Source: Cyanobium sp. FGCU6 (GTDB lineage Bacteria > Cyanobacteriota > Cyanobacteriia > PCC-6307 > Cyanobiaceae). From it: DNA of 51,409 nt. Location of the stretch: the NCBI GenBank assembly GCA_024958655.1, contig JANWUR010000027.1, positions 1-51,409 of the forward strand. Direction: 5' to 3'. Both the position numbers and the translations under genes were made by a program. The notes under the pieces are model-generated. The model saw only the letters and a program-made list of their open reading frames with translations, had not been told where the DNA came from and searched no databases. How positions within the stretch are numbered: the first letter of the stretch is position 1; the number at the start of each line of letters is the position of its first letter. Below, in pieces: positions 49,013-51,409 of the stretch.

Positions 49013-49019
49013 GTTAGGC
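49013..49019 (+). other. Integron core site GTTAGGC marking the start of cassette 1
   Basis: GTTAGGC, identical to the R' box of the attC site at 49821-49877. Cassettes start just after the G of this box, so cassette 1 would run from 49014 to 49871. No matching upstream arm (R'') pairs well here, so only the core, not a full attC, is claimed. Confidence 0.5.
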
Positions 49020-49136
49020 TAGATCAGTGACGTACCATTTAGGAGCTCTTAGAACCGCTGTTTCTGGTCTGCATGCCGGGATAAGGCTCGGCGACACGGA
49101 CCCCAACAATCAACCCAGCATCCGTAGAGATTAGAA

Positions 49137-49826
49137 ATGCTTAGGATTTACAACGCGGGCAGTTATGTCCTTGCAGACGAGACCCGATTCATAAAATTCT
49201 TTCGACGCGCCAAAGATTACTTGGTTGGAGTGACACTAGCACGCCAAAGCATTAACCGTATAAAGCCTAAGTTGGTTGCCCAAATGAAGGGAGATATCGT
49301 AGAGATAGGTGGATACGATGACTACTTCAAGAAATCCTATAGATCTGGTTCTTATCTCAACTTCGATATAGTTGATGGGCCGCAAATTGACCTTGTTGGA
49401 GATGCCGAGGATATGCGTGGAATTGCCACTGAATCTCTCGGAGGAATCATGTGTGTCTCAGTGTTAGAACACACTCGGAACCCGTCACAAATCGTTTCGG
49501 AAACACTCCGTTGCTTGCGCCCAGGCGGGATTGCGTTCATTTCGGTACCCTGGATGTTCGAAGCTCACATGGAACCGCAGGATTACCATCGGTTCTCCTC
49601 TTACGAATGTGAGAAGCTATTCGCGGATTTTGAAATCTTGGACGTGGATTACACGAACTCGTACTGTGGGTTGATCGCACATCTGCTGCAGCACTTACTG
49701 GTTCTCCGTTTCACTCTCGGCATTTGCTTCTTCATTGCTGACACGTTCTTACCCCAGAGTCAGCGGTGGTCCACACAGGTATCTGCCACACTTAGGAAGC
49801 CAGCAGCTCCTAAGGGGCACGCCTAA
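49137..49826 (+). CDS. SAM-dependent methyltransferase (integron cassette gene)
   Basis: 229 residues. KGDIVEIGGYDDYF takes the place of the class I motif I; DLVGDAEDM is motif II/III-like; MCVSVLEHTRNPSQIVSETLRCLRPGG and ISVPWMFEAHMEPQDYHRFS are typical of type 11 methyltransferases from glycan and secondary-metabolite clusters. A hydrophobic segment near the C-terminus (HLLQHLLVLRFTLGICFFIAD) may touch the membrane. Substrate unknown. Codon use and G/C content differ strongly from the housekeeping genes. The stop codon (TAA, 49824-49826) lies within the GCCTAAC box of the following attC site, as in integron cassettes. Confidence 0.8.
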   Translation: MLRIYNAGSYVLADETRFIKFFRRAKDYLVGVTLARQSINRIKPKLVAQMKGDIVEIGGYDDYFKKSYRSGSYLNFDIVDGPQIDLVGDAEDMRGIATESLGGIMCVSVLEHTRNPSQIVSETLRCLRPGGIAFISVPWMFEAHMEPQDYHRFSSYECEKLFADFEILDVDYTNSYCGLIAHLLQHLLVLRFTLGICFFIADTFLPQSQRWSTQVSATLRKPAAPKGHA

Positions 49827-49877
49827 CAATGGCATCCACCGGACGGCTTTCAGCCGCCGGTGATGCCCACGTTAGGC
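49821..49877 (+). other. attC recombination site 1
   Basis: 57 bp. R'' GCCTAAC (49821-49827) and R' GTTAGGC (49871-49877) are perfect complements. Inside, GGCATCCACCGG (49831-49842) pairs with CCGGTGATGCC (49857-49867) leaving one extra C, the extrahelical base expected in attC, and CGGCT pairs with AGCCG around the TTC loop. This is the standard folded single-stranded substrate of an integron integrase. Confidence 0.9.
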
Positions 49878-49893
49878 ATTCATCCACAGACTC

Positions 49894-51138
49894 ATGGACA
49901 CACCTCGGCTTCGCGCTGTTCTTGCAGAGGCTATCGACCCTTCGGGTGAGTTGTTTAAGAATTCAGCACTGAAGTCTGAAGTCTTGCCAGAAGACAGCAG
50001 AGAACAGTATCTGAACTATTTACTCAGTAGGGAAGTAGCAGACCTGCTAAGAAAAGAGCATGGGTTTGATCATGGATTCTTCATACGCGTTCCGTCTGGG
50101 GCGTTTGGTTTTCATGCCGATCAGGTTGCGGCGAAAATCGTCGAGCGAGCAAGACTTAGATCACCGGATGCTGCAGTTGGATGGCTGGACAAAGTTCTTC
50201 AGACTACGAAGGCAGCCGGAAAGGTTGTGACCGCACTTTGGGGAGTTCCTTCAATTGCGGCAGCTGAGCTCGTCCAGGGAGTCAGCTTAGTCCCGTTGAG
50301 CGACATACCCTCGTCTTCAAATCTAGATTGGTTAACCGAAGATCAAAATCATTATTTGCCGACCGGTTTGTCAAGACCGATTCTATTAGGCACCCCAAAG
50401 GCCGCCCTAGTCCGACAAGTGATTATTGACCCCTTTATCACAGTCGCCACAGATGACCAGTCGCCTAGAAAGAAAGAACCACTAAGTGACTACCAGCTCC
50501 TTGATGAGATCCGAAATGTATTGACTGCTGTGGGGCCCTGCGCCCCAATTCAAGCTGTGAGTTGGTTTCAGTTTGACGATCGTGATTTAGATGATGCCTT
50601 ACTCGGCGCTGCAAGGATGTTTCGCAACCATGAAGCAATGCCTATGCGTATTGAGACTTTCGGCGATTTCGATTGTAAACAGGCTGCTGATCTCGTGCAC
50701 TGCTTCTATCAAGTTGAATACAAACTGCGAAAGAAACTTAGTATCGCGTTGGACCGGCTCAACATGGCCATTCGACGCCAGAGTGTTGGGGATCGAGCAC
50801 TGGACTTATGCATTGCTCTTGAGGCCATACTTGCAGATGGCCGAGCAGAGCACTCATATAAGGTCTCATTGCGTGCCGCTCTTCTTACTGAGCTCGGAGT
50901 TGAGGCAAGAGGTATCGTAAAAGCAACATATGACCTTCGGAGTGCACTAGTCCATAACGGAGAAGCACCGCCCAACATTACGGTCTCAGGGAAGGGGAAG
51001 ATTACGTCTGAAGAAGTCACTAGCGAAGCGATTAAAGTTTGTGGTGCGGTAATTGTCGCAGTTCTCCGACGACGAGAACTTCCTGATTGGTTTGAGTATG
51101 ATTTGAACCAGCCTAAGGCACCGCTAGTTGATGCCTAA
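49894..51138 (+). CDS. Apea-like HEPN domain protein (integron cassette gene)
   Basis: 414 residues, starting 17 bp after attC site 1. The first 300 residues are not recognised. The C-terminal part, RALDLCIALEAILADGRAE, YKVSLRAALLTELG, RGIVKATYDLRSALVHNGEA, matches the Apea-like HEPN domain, with the RX4-6H signature as R349-SALV-H354. HEPN proteins with this motif are often metal-independent RNases in toxin or antiviral systems. No partner gene is in the same cassette. Low G/C and codon use point to transfer. The stop codon (51136-51138) lies within the GCCTAAC box of the second attC site. Confidence 0.72.
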   Translation: MDTPRLRAVLAEAIDPSGELFKNSALKSEVLPEDSREQYLNYLLSREVADLLRKEHGFDHGFFIRVPSGAFGFHADQVAAKIVERARLRSPDAAVGWLDKVLQTTKAAGKVVTALWGVPSIAAAELVQGVSLVPLSDIPSSSNLDWLTEDQNHYLPTGLSRPILLGTPKAALVRQVIIDPFITVATDDQSPRKKEPLSDYQLLDEIRNVLTAVGPCAPIQAVSWFQFDDRDLDDALLGAARMFRNHEAMPMRIETFGDFDCKQAADLVHCFYQVEYKLRKKLSIALDRLNMAIRRQSVGDRALDLCIALEAILADGRAEHSYKVSLRAALLTELGVEARGIVKATYDLRSALVHNGEAPPNITVSGKGKITSEEVTSEAIKVCGAVIVAVLRRRELPDWFEYDLNQPKAPLVDA

Positions 51139-51218
51139 CCGGCCCCTTGAGTGGACAGGCCTCCACCGCATGTCCGATGTAGCACCTCAAGCTCCCAGCC
51201 TGCCACTCAGGGGCAGCG
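51133..51218 (+). other. attC recombination site 2, right core replaced
   Basis: R'' GCCTAAC is at 51133-51139. The left arm GCCCCTTGAGTGG-A-CAGGC (51142-51160) pairs with GCCTG-CCACTCA-GGGGC (51198-51214), leaving an extrahelical A and one more unpaired base. The site should end in GTTAGGC; instead, after the G at 51218 the sequence continues as TTGCTTTG, the start of the 139 bp repeat. Because integrase cuts at G^TT, the junction agrees with recombination or insertion exactly at the crossover point. Confidence 0.85.
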
Positions 51219-51356
51219 TTGCTTTGACCGTGATTCTACGGTTGTTGGGGGTGCTTAGAATCTCTGCACGGCAAAGCAACACCCGCTGCAACCGACACCC
51301 ACCAAACGCTAACCGCCCGACGCTCGAAGAGCGGAGGTGCGGTTGAGCTCAATATT
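51218..51356 (+). repeat. 139 bp direct repeat, copy 2
   Basis: Identical over 139 bases to 48842-48980 and in the same orientation. The left edge coincides with the crossover point of attC site 2; the right edge is ...GAGCTCAATATT, after which the two copies differ. The remaining 53 bases of the window hold a small hairpin (GCCGCTACGCGGC) and no gene. Confidence 0.95.
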
Positions 51357-51409
51357 GGACCAAGCCGCTACGCGGCAGATTTCAAGAAATTAAGCATAGG
51401 CAACTACCA

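Larger units (their letters stand above)
48257..49136. other. Gene-free, A/T-rich stretch with palindromic repeats
   Basis: 880 bp without a convincing gene. Contents: a small 3' gene fragment (48265-48331), about five copies of a 22 bp degenerate palindrome (48350-48838), copy 1 of a 139 bp direct repeat (48842-48980), a small hairpin AGACT/AGTCT at 48981-49000, and a GTTAGGC core at 49013-49019 that marks the start of the first gene cassette. Base composition is much lower in G/C than in the preceding 48 kb. Confidence 0.7.

Noticed and set aside
48932..49019. A complete attC site ending at GTTAGGC 49013-49019
   Set aside because: The upstream half does not pair with the sequence before GTTAGGC; only the core box is supported.
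51128..51346. 72-codon frame over attC site 2 and the 139 bp repeat
   Set aside because: It runs through a folded recombination site and a non-coding repeat; no ribosome binding site or similarity.

Overview
The window reads as a chromosome segment of a high-GC picocyanobacterium of the Synechococcus/Cyanobium type. Evidence: a photosystem II gene (psbZ) next to ribH; a group 2 sigma factor of cyanobacterial type plus the start of a second one at the left edge; an aspartate kinase with four ACT repeats; a cobalamin-pathway gene; and many copies of the cyanobacterial octamer GCGATCGC (e.g. 21232, 24399, 45020, 46244). The species assignment is inference. No tRNA, rRNA, CRISPR array or integrase gene was seen.

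1-33,700 is mostly housekeeping: sigma factor start (cut by the window), mgtE, glutathione peroxidase, gyrB with a coupled small secreted protein, miaA, infC, dienelactone hydrolase, a GntR regulator, cysE, a sugar-phosphate transferase, ribH-psbZ, mutS, precorrin-8X methylmutase, holA, lysC, sdhB, a PAS plus GGDEF/EAL pair lying between sdhB and sdhA-sdhC, an MFS transporter, ppk, a second sigma factor, a phytol/dolichol-kinase-like protein, DAHP synthase and a secreted phytase-like protein with a PEP-CTERM-like tail. moaC and moeA then open a molybdenum-cofactor cluster.

33,836-42,014 is a defence island inside that cluster. It is a tightly packed + strand run: hsdR, hsdM, a shortened addiction-module antidote, a HicB-like gene with a possible wreck of hicA, hsdS, and a two-gene ATPase/TOPRIM-like unit. 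HsdM has unusual residues in its SAM-binding and catalytic motifs, and HsdS carries internal DNA repeats suited to specificity switching.

42,069-48,256 resumes the cofactor cluster (moaE, moaD, a two-repeat secreted protein, moaB, a TauE-like permease, moaA) and ends with an FdhF/YdeP-type molybdoenzyme, a plausible user of the cofactor.

From about 48,330 to the right edge base composition drops sharply and the architecture becomes that of an integron cassette array without a visible integrase. Two genes (a methyltransferase and a protein with an Apea-like HEPN domain) each end inside a GCCTAAC box that opens a 57-86 bp imperfect palindrome with extrahelical bases, the signature of attC sites. 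A 139 bp sequence occurs twice without a mismatch, once before and once after the two cassettes; the left edge of the second copy falls exactly at the attC crossover point G^TT. A family of about 22 bp palindromes fills the gene-free stretch before the array. This array, its repeat and the HEPN cassette, together with the RM-linked ATPase/TOPRIM-like pair, are the parts most worth following up.
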